Source: an uncultured Ruminococcus sp.
GTDB lineage: Bacteria > Bacillota > Clostridia > Oscillospirales > CAG-272
Reading direction: 5' to 3'
DNA: 5,365 nt
NCBI GenBank assembly: GCA_902766115.1
Contig: CACXCL010000259.1
Coordinates: 1 to 5,365, forward strand
Below, piece by piece: positions 1 through 4,613 of the stretch. The translations under genes and the position numbers were made by a program. The notes below the pieces were generated by a model. It worked only from the letters and a program-made list of their open reading frames with translations. It was not told where the DNA came from and searched no databases. The first letter of the stretch is position 1. Each line of letters opens with the position of its first letter.

Positions 1-509
1 CTGTCGCCCACCGCCATCATGATGCCGCGGGACATGTTGTATATTATCAGCGCCATGGAGCCCGCAAAATAGACTCTGAAGTATTCGATCGCCAGGGGCA
101 GAACGTCGGGGTCAGTGTTCATCCAGCGGAGAAAGACGGGGGTGCAGAGCATCCCGACCGTGGTGAGGACCGCTCCGCTTATGAGACCTACCGCCACGTC
201 CGTGTGGACGGCGCGGGAGACGCCGTCCTCGTTTCGCTCCCCGAAAAAGCGGGAGATAAGGACTCCCGCACCCATGAAGAGGCCCTCGTAGAAGCTTACC
301 ATCATGAATATGAGGGGCCCGGACGAGCTGACGGCGGCAAGGCGATCGGTGCCGAGGTAACGGCCCACGATGAGGCTGTCTGCGGTGTTGTAAAGCTGCT
401 GGAAAACCTGGCTGAGCATCATCGGCACGGCGAATTTTATTATGACAAGAAACGGATTCCCCACGGTAAGGTCGAGGGAATCTGCGTGTACGCGGTGTGA
501 TTTCAGCAT
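1..509 (-). CDS. MATE-family efflux transporter, N-terminal part (runs off window)
   Basis: Integral membrane antiporter of the MATE family, which exports cationic drugs or metabolites in exchange for Na+ or H+. Only the first 169 codons plus two bases are present; MATE proteins are usually about 450 residues, so roughly the last two thirds lie outside the window. The N-terminus has the layout familiar from clostridial MATE proteins: VGNPF (residues 16-20), a first hydrophobic helix with AVPMMLSQVFQQLYNTADS (27-45), IVGRYLGTDRLAAVSSSG (47-64), and further hydrophobic segments around 65-85, 103-125 and 140-165. The ATG at 507-509 is preceded by GGAG with an 8-base spacer and by a strong promoter (545-573), which fixes the start. 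The acetyltransferase gene ends 81 bases upstream on the same strand. The family is clear; the substrate cannot be predicted. Confidence 0.93.
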   Translation of the reverse strand, partial: MLKSHRVHADSLDLTVGNPFLVIIKFAVPMMLSQVFQQLYNTADSLIVGRYLGTDRLAAVSSSGPLIFMMVSFYEGLFMGAGVLISRFFGERNEDGVSRAVHTDVAVGLISGAVLTTVGMLCTPVFLRWMNTDPDVLPLAIEYFRVYFAGSMALIIYNMSRGIMMAVGD

Positions 510-517
510 GATACAGT

Positions 518-521
518 CTCC
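518..521 (-). promoter_or_regulatory. Ribosome binding site of the MATE gene
   Basis: On the minus strand CCGGAGA lies upstream of the ATG at 509, with GGAG at 521-518 and 8 bases between. This supports the chosen MATE start. Confidence 0.7.
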
Positions 522-544
522 GGAAACAATAAGGTACGAAGGAT

Positions 545-573
545 ATTGTACTACTTTGTCTTGTATCAGTCAA
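545..573 (-). promoter_or_regulatory. Sigma-A/sigma-70 promoter for the MATE gene
   Basis: The minus strand shows TTGACT at 573-568, a 17-base spacer, and TACAAT at 550-545. Each hexamer is one base from consensus. Transcription should start near 538, giving a leader of about 30 bases that contains the GGAG site. The promoter lies wholly in the gap after the acetyltransferase stop codon, so the transporter can be expressed independently of the gene before it. No clear operator palindrome is visible over it. Confidence 0.82.
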
Positions 574-590
574 GGGGCGGACGCCGGGGA

Positions 591-1202
591 TCACAAATTT
601 TCCCGGTCGATCCTCTCGTTTCTGAAGAAATACTCCCGATCGCGGTCGCCGATCTCCCGGAGGACCCGGCAGGGGACCCCCACCGCAACCACGCCCGGTG
701 GCACGTCCCGGGTCACCACCGATCCGGCGCCTATTACGCTGTTGTCACCCACGGTGACGCCGGGCATGATGAGGGCGCCGGCGCCCACCCACACGTTGTT
801 GCCGATGCGCACTTCCCTGTTGAACTGGAGCCCCCTTGCGCGAAGCTCCGGATCCACGGGATGACCGGCAGTCGTTATGGTCACGTGAGGACCGAACTTG
901 ACCCGGTCGCCCACGTAAATGAAGTCGTCGTCCACCAGGGTGAGTCCGAAGTTTGCATAGACGAAGGAGCCGAAATGGACGTTCCGTCCGCCCCAGTTGG
1001 CGTGAAACGGCAGTTCTATATAGCATCCCTCTCCGCACCCGGCGAAGGTCTCCTTCATGTACCTGGTCTTCCCCTCGATATCCGTCGGGCGGAGGTTGTT
1101 GAAGTCGTACAGCTTTTCGAGATACGCGCCCTGCTCCGCGGCGATCTCCGGATCCGCCGGGTCGTAGATCAGCCCGGCTTTCATTCTTTCGTAGTTTGTC
1201 AT
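591..1202 (-). CDS. Sugar O-acetyltransferase (maltose/galactoside acetyltransferase group, left-handed beta-helix)
   Basis: Cytoplasmic, probably trimeric enzyme that transfers acetyl from acetyl-CoA to a sugar hydroxyl; relatives are Maa, LacA and NodL. The N-terminal MTNYERMKAGLIYDPADPEI matches the Mac-type cap that opens this family. It is followed by hexapeptide repeats (for example VRIGNNVWVGAGALIMPGVT and VTVGDNSVIGAGSVVTRDVP) forming the left-handed beta-helix. TTAGHPVDPELR carries the expected catalytic histidine, His114 counted from this start. The C-terminal GVVAVGVPCRVLREI is the usual acetyl-CoA-side ending. Length is 203 residues, normal for the family. In-frame GTG (1220) and ATG (1214) codons lie upstream, but GGAGGA at 1212-1207 is correctly spaced only for the ATG at 1202, so that start is chosen. 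The true acceptor sugar is unknown; physiological substrates in this family are often uncertain. Confidence 0.95.
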   Translation of the reverse strand: MTNYERMKAGLIYDPADPEIAAEQGAYLEKLYDFNNLRPTDIEGKTRYMKETFAGCGEGCYIELPFHANWGGRNVHFGSFVYANFGLTLVDDDFIYVGDRVKFGPHVTITTAGHPVDPELRARGLQFNREVRIGNNVWVGAGALIMPGVTVGDNSVIGAGSVVTRDVPPGVVAVGVPCRVLREIGDRDREYFFRNERIDRENL

Positions 1203-1206
1203 ACGG

Positions 1207-1212
1207 TCCTCC
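1207..1212 (-). promoter_or_regulatory. Ribosome binding site that sets the acetyltransferase start
   Basis: GGAGGA on the minus strand, with 5 bases between GGAGG and the ATG at 1202. It overlaps the upstream in-frame ATG at 1214, so it argues for the shorter 203-residue protein, which also begins where the family usually begins. Confidence 0.8.
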
Positions 1213-1230
1213 ATGTTCACGGTTTTAAAG

Positions 1231-1262
1231 CAAAAATACAGCGGCTCGATTTTAGCCGACTG
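1231..1262 (-). terminator. Terminator-like hairpin with U-run upstream of the acetyltransferase (possible attenuator)
   Basis: On the minus strand CGGCT (1258-1254) and AGCCG (1246-1242) form a stem around AAAATCG. The stem is extended by CAG/CTG (1262-1260 with 1241-1239) across one bulged base. TATTTTTG follows directly at 1238-1231. This is the form of an intrinsic terminator pointing towards the acetyltransferase, only about 30 bases before its start codon. No convincing promoter fits between the hairpin and the gene, so a transcript of the gene would probably have to cross it. It may be an attenuator, or simply a backup terminator for the upstream tRNA unit. Confidence 0.5.
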
Positions 1263-1272
1263 ATAAAGTCGG
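1256..1272. repeat. Hairpin competing with the terminator-like stem
   Basis: CCGACT (1256-1261) and AGTCGG (1267-1272) are perfect inverted repeats around a 5-base loop. The left arm shares bases with the upstream arm of the terminator-like stem at 1242-1258, so the two structures cannot form together. A third small stem, GGGC-TGAC-GCCC, lies next to it at 1271-1282. Confidence 0.55.
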
Positions 1273-1282
1273 GCTGACGCCC

Positions 1283-1405
1283 TGATGAAGTCGCTCGCTC
1301 TGCTCGCTGATGAAGCGAAGTCGCCCCGGGTAATCAGCCCCGCAGGGGCGTCTTCATCAGCGCAGCGTTTTCATTTCTTCGCTCGCCCCCGAGGGGCGAC
1401 TTCAT
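1283..1405. repeat. Nested inverted-repeat intergenic element (REP/MITE-like)
   Basis: No gene is credible here; the stretch is built from nested palindromes. Outer arms are ATGAAGTCG (1285-1293) and CGACTTCAT (1397-1405). Inner arms are CGCTGATGAAG (1305-1315) and CTTCATCAGCG (1352-1362), an 11-base perfect pair. GCGAAG (1315-1320) pairs with CTTCGC (1377-1382). Two compact G+C hairpins sit inside: GCCCC-GCA-GGGGC (1337-1349) and TCGCCCC-CGA-GGGGCGA (1383-1399). The word GATGAAG or its complement recurs at 1284, 1309 and 1352. This modular build resembles dispersed extragenic palindromic elements, but with one copy in view dispersal is inferred. The element abuts the tRNA terminator. Confidence 0.6.
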
Positions 1406-1437
1406 TGAAAAAACCTCGCTTGAGCGAGGTTTTTTCA
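1406..1437. terminator. Bidirectional intrinsic terminator after tRNA-Thr
   Basis: A perfect 15-base inverted repeat around a 2-base centre: TGAAAAAACCTCGCT (1406-1420) and AGCGAGGTTTTTTCA (1423-1437). The CCTCGCT/AGCGAGG stem is flanked by A6 and T6, so it can stop transcription in both directions. It starts two bases after the tRNA 3' end and would define the 3' end of the tRNA precursor. Confidence 0.93.
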
Positions 1438-1438
1438 G

Positions 1439-1511
1439 AGCTACTGGCCGGACTCGAACCGGCGACCTGCTGATTACGAATCAGCTGCTCTACCAACTGA
1501 GCCACAGTAGC
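1439..1511 (-). tRNA. tRNA-Thr (anticodon CGT)
   Basis: A complete 73-base cloverleaf on the minus strand. The acceptor stem GCTACTG/CAGTAGC has seven perfect pairs. The D arm is GCTC-AGTTGGTA-GAGC. The anticodon stem GCTGA/TCAGC encloses the loop TTCGTAA, giving anticodon CGT, which reads the threonine codon ACG. The variable loop is AGGTC and the T arm is GCCGG-TTCGAGT-CCGGC. The base after the acceptor stem is T, and no CCA follows, so the CCA end must be added by CCA-adding enzyme after processing. Its own promoter lies upstream and a strong terminator follows, so it is a single-gene unit. Confidence 0.97.
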
Positions 1512-1522
1512 GTACGCGGGGC

Positions 1523-1534
1523 GCTCTTTTGAGC
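1523..1534. other. Small hairpin in the tRNA precursor leader
   Basis: GCTC-TTTT-GAGC lies between the predicted transcription start near 1537 and the mature tRNA 5' end at 1511, so it would fold in the 5' leader removed by RNase P. It is a short stem and may have no role. Confidence 0.35.
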
Positions 1535-1543
1535 ACCTCGCAT

Positions 1544-1572
1544 ATTTTACCATGACGGGGGAGCAATGTCAA
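1544..1572 (-). promoter_or_regulatory. Promoter of tRNA-Thr
   Basis: The minus strand shows a perfect TTGACA at 1572-1567, a 17-base spacer and TAAAAT at 1549-1544. Transcription should begin near 1537, about 26 bases before the mature tRNA. The strength fits a stable-RNA gene. An extra CTCCCCC run lies in the spacer. Confidence 0.88.
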
Positions 1573-1606
1573 GACCGATTTTCAATTTTTTCCGATAAAC
1601 GCCGAA

Positions 1607-1634
1607 ACCGGGACAGCCGTCAGGCGGTCCCGGT
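1607..1634 (-). terminator. Probable weak terminator of the SLH/beta-helix gene
   Basis: ACCGGGAC (1607-1614) and GTCCCGGT (1627-1634) are perfect inverted repeats, with an inner GCC/GGC pair around GTCA. The hairpin lies about 45 bases past the stop codon at 1680. Only a short, broken T-rich stretch (TTTCGGCGTTT) follows on the minus strand, so this is a less typical intrinsic terminator than the others here; it could instead protect the mRNA 3' end. Confidence 0.5.
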
Positions 1635-1679
1635 CCCGAAATGACGCTTTCCGTATTTTAAACCGGTCTCAAACCTTCT

Positions 1680-4445
1680 TTAATATCTTCCTATTTCTTC
1701 AAAATGGAAATCCGGGAAGTCGGCGCCCTCGCGGATGCGGTAATCGCCGATGGTGGGATTCACGAAGATCGGATTCTCGCCGTAGTCGTACGCCGTGTTC
1801 CCTTCCACGGTGCAGAACTCCGCCGCGTTGCTTGCAAAACCGAGCATAACTTCCTTGTCGTCGTTTATGAACAGGTTTCCGATAAACTCGCTGGTGGGCG
1901 CCAGCGCGTAAACGCTCTCACCGAGATGGGCAAGGTCCGTGGTGTAGGTGGTGATCCCGGGCCTTCTCTTCTCCGCCTCTTCGCCGTAGGACGGATCGTT
2001 CTCGACCCTTATCTTGAATCTGTCATACTTGTTCAGGATGTTCCCTATTATCCAGTCGTCCGCCTTGGCGGCGTCAAGACCCATTTCCATGATCTGGCCC
2101 ATCTGCGACCCCATACCGGAGCTGCTGTCGATCATGACGTTGTAGTTCAGGGAGTTGTCGCGGCCGGAGCCGTGGTACGTGACCGAGCCGGCGTGGTACA
2201 TCAGATTGGAGTACATTTTGGTGCCGCAGTCGCCGTTGTCGCAGTAGTGAGCCATGCGCCCCACGCTGCCGGTCGATATGGTGTTGTAGAAGTTGTAGCG
2301 GACGATGTTGTTGCCCTCGATATCTCCGCAGCCGCGGGTCACGCCGCCGTCATCGGAGTTTGTCATGGCGGAGTTGAAGTCGTTGTACTCCACGATCACG
2401 TCGCAGGAGCTCGTGAACATCACGGCGTAGCGGAAGCAGTTCTCGAATCTGTTGTGAGAGACCACGCCGCCGGAGCAGGCGTGGAGATTGACGGCGCCCT
2501 CGGCGTCGAACTTCAGATTGGAGTGAGCAAAGAGACAGTTGTCCACCAGAACCTCGCTGCGGTTGGTGTATCTGTCCGCCTCCGAAGCGTTGTCGAAGAT
2601 GAACACGTGGCGGCCCACGCAGAGGTCAAACTCGCTGTCAGTCACGCGAAGACCCAGATCCTTATCGGGCAGGGACTTCTCGAACAGGACCATGTCACGG
2701 CCGTTGTTGCAGTCGAATCTGCATCTGTCGATCTCAAAAAACGAGGTCTTGTATCCCATGAGGAACGTGCCCACGTTGTTGGTGAAGTGCAGGCCCCGGA
2801 ACGTGATATATCCCGCATCCTCCGCATAGATCGCACAGTAGGTCTCGGAGGCGGTTCCTGCGTCGCCGGTGTCGTAACTCTGCAGGCCGTAGAGCCTTTT
2901 TTCGCCGTGAGACATGGGAATGTGGTAACTCCCCTCAGGCTCGTACACGTAAAGAATGCCGGTCGAGCGGTCAAGCCAGTACTCCCCTTTGTAGTTAAGC
3001 TCGTAGGGCACGTTCATGACGATCATCCGGATGCCCTGACCGTCGGCGTCGCGCCAGCCCGATCTCAGTTTCCCGCCGAACTCGTTGGAGGAGCTCTTGC
3101 CCACCTTCAGAAGGTGGTTCTCCTTGTCGTAGGACTGTATCTCGAAGGTGTCCTTCCTATAGCCACGGACAATGTATCCGTAGATCCTCATCTCCGGAAA
3201 TACGCTGTCGTCGTACTTCTTCAGCCTGTTTTGAAGCAGGGAGTGGAATATTAGGAGGTTTTCGGGGTCGTAGGTCTCCGCCGCCTGAGTATACTGGTCG
3301 GTGCCGTCCTGGTACTTGTTGGGAAACCGCGCGACGGAGCAAAGTTCGTCGTCGCTGAACATAGCGAAATCTTCGTAGGACGGCACAGTCCCGAGACGGG
3401 AGCCTATGTCCACTTTTTTGATCTTGTCGGCATTCGCGGGATCGAAGAGCGCCTCATCACTGTCGTCCAGAGGCAGGAAGTCGGATTCCTTCAGCGTGAC
3501 GCCGTTGTCAAAGGTGACTTCGCCGTCGCCGTAGGCGCAGTATGTTATCCTCTGATCCTCGCTTCCGGAGTCCTCAGGTCCGAGTCTGAGTTCCACGGGA
3601 CCGTAGTCCCCGGCTTTGAACGCCACGACGATATCGCCGGTTTTCGATCCCTTTATCTCACGGACCTTCGCCGCGGCTCCCGCGAATGTGGCGAGAGGAT
3701 GATCGAAGTCGCCCGTCGCATCGTCGTCACCGTCAGTCGCGACGTACAAGTCGGCGTTATCAACGAGAGGATATTCCTTTTCTGTGTGCTGACTTATCAG
3801 CACCGGCTCGTTGTAAGCGAGGGTGAAGGTGTCGTCAAATCTCTTGAGGATCGTGGCAAACTGCTCGCGTGTGGCGTTTCCGCGGGGCGACAGAGTGCCG
3901 TCGCTCATTCCCTTGATGAGGTTCGCCTCATTCGCCCAGGCCATGGCGTCCTTGGCGTAATTGTGGATCTTGTCGGCGTCCGGATAGCCCGAGAGGTCGG
4001 CTCTGTCGGGGACGGAGACAAGACACCGCTCCGAGAATCTCGACAGCATGGTCGCAAGCTGTTCTCTCGTTATCTTTCCGTTGGGTTCAAAGGTCGTTTC
4101 GGTGATGCCATTCACAACGCCCTCGTCTTTCGCCCAGATAACGGCGTCGGAGTAATATTTACCCGCTTTGACGTCCGAAAAATCGTTCCGGAACGTCACC
4201 TCAGGAGATCCCTCGCGGCGATAGAGCACAGTCACGACCATGCCTCTCGTCATGGATCCCGCCGGGTCAAACTTGCCCCCGCCGATACCGTTCATGTAGC
4301 CTTTTTCAACGGCGTATTTTATGGCGCCGTAGCTCCAGCGGGACGTTTTCACGTCGCTGAATGCCGCCGTCTCCGCCGCGGAGACGGAGACCACCGTCCC
4401 GACAAGCATCAGAGCCGCCAGGATCATGCAAATCAGTTTTTTCAT
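1680..4445 (-). CDS. SLH-domain, cell-surface parallel beta-helix protein (putative polysaccharide-active enzyme)
   Basis: A 921-residue exported protein. Residues 1-24 are a signal peptide (MKK, hydrophobic core, VSVSA-A cleavage). Three SLH domains follow at about 28-70, 88-133 and 152-203, with FSDVK/YPDAD openings, FDP/FEP/LSP turns and the TRxx motif as TRGM, TREQ and TREQ. SLH triplets hold proteins on secondary cell-wall polymers. After a short linker, 229-315 has the entry module typical of large beta-helix glycosidase-like proteins (LYVATDGDDDATG, PLATF, then ITYCAYGDGEVTFDNG), and YWLDRSTGILYVYEP (489-503) is another family hallmark. Right-handed beta-helix coils cover about 536-770. 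The C-terminus is NPIFVNPTIGDYRIR ... IGRY. It most resembles the GH141-type or pectate-lyase-like beta-helix group, but activity and substrate are inferred. The start is the ATG at 4445: it has GGAGG and a promoter, whereas the in-frame ATG at 4490 lies inside the promoter. At least 14 mature cysteines beyond the SLH region are unusual. Confidence 0.92.
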   Translation of the reverse strand: MKKLICMILAALMLVGTVVSVSAAETAAFSDVKTSRWSYGAIKYAVEKGYMNGIGGGKFDPAGSMTRGMVVTVLYRREGSPEVTFRNDFSDVKAGKYYSDAVIWAKDEGVVNGITETTFEPNGKITREQLATMLSRFSERCLVSVPDRADLSGYPDADKIHNYAKDAMAWANEANLIKGMSDGTLSPRGNATREQFATILKRFDDTFTLAYNEPVLISQHTEKEYPLVDNADLYVATDGDDDATGDFDHPLATFAGAAAKVREIKGSKTGDIVVAFKAGDYGPVELRLGPEDSGSEDQRITYCAYGDGEVTFDNGVTLKESDFLPLDDSDEALFDPANADKIKKVDIGSRLGTVPSYEDFAMFSDDELCSVARFPNKYQDGTDQYTQAAETYDPENLLIFHSLLQNRLKKYDDSVFPEMRIYGYIVRGYRKDTFEIQSYDKENHLLKVGKSSSNEFGGKLRSGWRDADGQGIRMIVMNVPYELNYKGEYWLDRSTGILYVYEPEGSYHIPMSHGEKRLYGLQSYDTGDAGTASETYCAIYAEDAGYITFRGLHFTNNVGTFLMGYKTSFFEIDRCRFDCNNGRDMVLFEKSLPDKDLGLRVTDSEFDLCVGRHVFIFDNASEADRYTNRSEVLVDNCLFAHSNLKFDAEGAVNLHACSGGVVSHNRFENCFRYAVMFTSSCDVIVEYNDFNSAMTNSDDGGVTRGCGDIEGNNIVRYNFYNTISTGSVGRMAHYCDNGDCGTKMYSNLMYHAGSVTYHGSGRDNSLNYNVMIDSSSGMGSQMGQIMEMGLDAAKADDWIIGNILNKYDRFKIRVENDPSYGEEAEKRRPGITTYTTDLAHLGESVYALAPTSEFIGNLFINDDKEVMLGFASNAAEFCTVEGNTAYDYGENPIFVNPTIGDYRIREGADFPDFHFEEIGRY

Positions 4446-4454
4446 TTCAAAAAA

Positions 4455-4459
4455 CCTCC
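4455..4459 (-). promoter_or_regulatory. Ribosome binding site that sets the SLH-protein start
   Basis: GGAGG on the minus strand, with 9 bases (TTTTTTGAA) before the ATG at 4445. It selects the start that leads straight into the signal peptide. Confidence 0.85.
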
Positions 4460-4480
4460 GTAAAGAGTATCTCCGCCCTA

Positions 4481-4509
4481 ATGATACCATCCTCCAACCT
4501 CTTTGTCAA
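4481..4509 (-). promoter_or_regulatory. Promoter of the SLH/beta-helix gene
   Basis: The minus strand shows a perfect TTGACA at 4509-4504, a 17-base spacer and TATCAT at 4486-4481. The predicted start near 4474 gives a leader of about 29 bases. The -35 box begins only four bases after the T-run of the upstream terminator, so the gene is insulated from its tandem neighbour and independently transcribed. Confidence 0.88.
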
Positions 4510-4513
4510 TGAA

Positions 4514-4547
4514 AAAAAACGCAAACGGCGCGCCGTTTGCGTTTTTT
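4514..4547. terminator. Second tandem terminator, perfect 34-base palindrome
   Basis: Six A, CGCAAACGGC, then the exact reverse complement ending in six T: 17 bases on each side with no spacer. Flanking A and T runs make it able to act in both directions. It lies downstream of the first terminator of the truncated beta-helix gene and directly upstream of the next promoter. Confidence 0.9.
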
Positions 4548-4553
4548 ACCGAT

Positions 4554-4581
4554 TCTCTTCCCTCTTCTCTCTTCTCTCTTC
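4554..4581 (-). repeat. Four tandem heptamers (GAAGAGA) between two terminators
   Basis: Read on the minus strand: GAAGAGA, GAAGAGA, GAAGAGG, GAAGAGA. This purine-only 28-base tract separates the two terminator palindromes. It has G-rich, A-rich composition unlike the rest of the junction. It contains no start codon. It could be replication slippage or an RNA-protein contact site; nothing in the sequence decides. Confidence 0.7.
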
Positions 4582-4584
4582 ACT

Positions 4585-4613
4585 GAAAAAGGCGCGGGTC
4601 CCGCGCCTTTTTC
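4585..4613. terminator. First terminator, immediately after the truncated beta-helix gene
   Basis: GAAAAAGGCGCGGG (4585-4598) and CCCGCGCCTTTTTC (4600-4613) are perfect inverted repeats around one base. On the minus strand it begins with the base right after the TGA stop of the upstream gene and ends in five T. The A/T flanks make it potentially bidirectional. Confidence 0.92.

Noticed and set aside
546..1277. Plus-strand open frame of 243 codons opposite the acetyltransferase
   Set aside because: No family resemblance, no ribosome site, and it lies across a clear hexapeptide-repeat gene and part of its leader.
1249..1277. TAAAAT at 1254-1249 as a -10 box for the acetyltransferase
   Set aside because: At 16-18 bases spacing the -35 positions read CAGCCC, TCAGCC or GTCAGC, with almost no match to TTGACA, and the TAAAAT is part of a hairpin loop.
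1283..1405. CRISPR array
   Set aside because: The repeated words are short, inverted and irregularly spaced; there are no equal repeats with unique spacers and no cas genes.
1285..1473. Plus-strand 62-codon frame through the palindromic element
   Set aside because: It runs through inverted repeats, a terminator and the antisense of the tRNA; low complexity and no ribosome site.
1439..1511. tRNA-Thr as an integration (att) site of a mobile island
   Set aside because: No duplicate of the tRNA 3' end and no integrase or phage gene is seen in the window.
1371..1553. Minus-strand 60-codon frame containing VAQLVEQLIRNQQVAGSSPA
   Set aside because: This peptide is the translation of the tRNA-Thr gene itself, a well-known type of spurious protein annotation.
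1704..3254. Long plus-strand open frame of 516 codons opposite the SLH/beta-helix gene
   Set aside because: The translation is Val/Ala/His-rich with no domain or signal, and it lies wholly opposite a well-supported gene with promoter, ribosome site and recognisable domains. It is an antisense shadow of a G+C-rich gene.
4446..4490. N-terminal extension of the SLH protein to the ATG at 4490
   Set aside because: That ATG lies within the promoter, upstream of the predicted transcription start, and would bury the signal peptide behind a charged MVSLGRRYSLRRFFE segment. The ATG at 4445 has GGAGG and begins the signal peptide.
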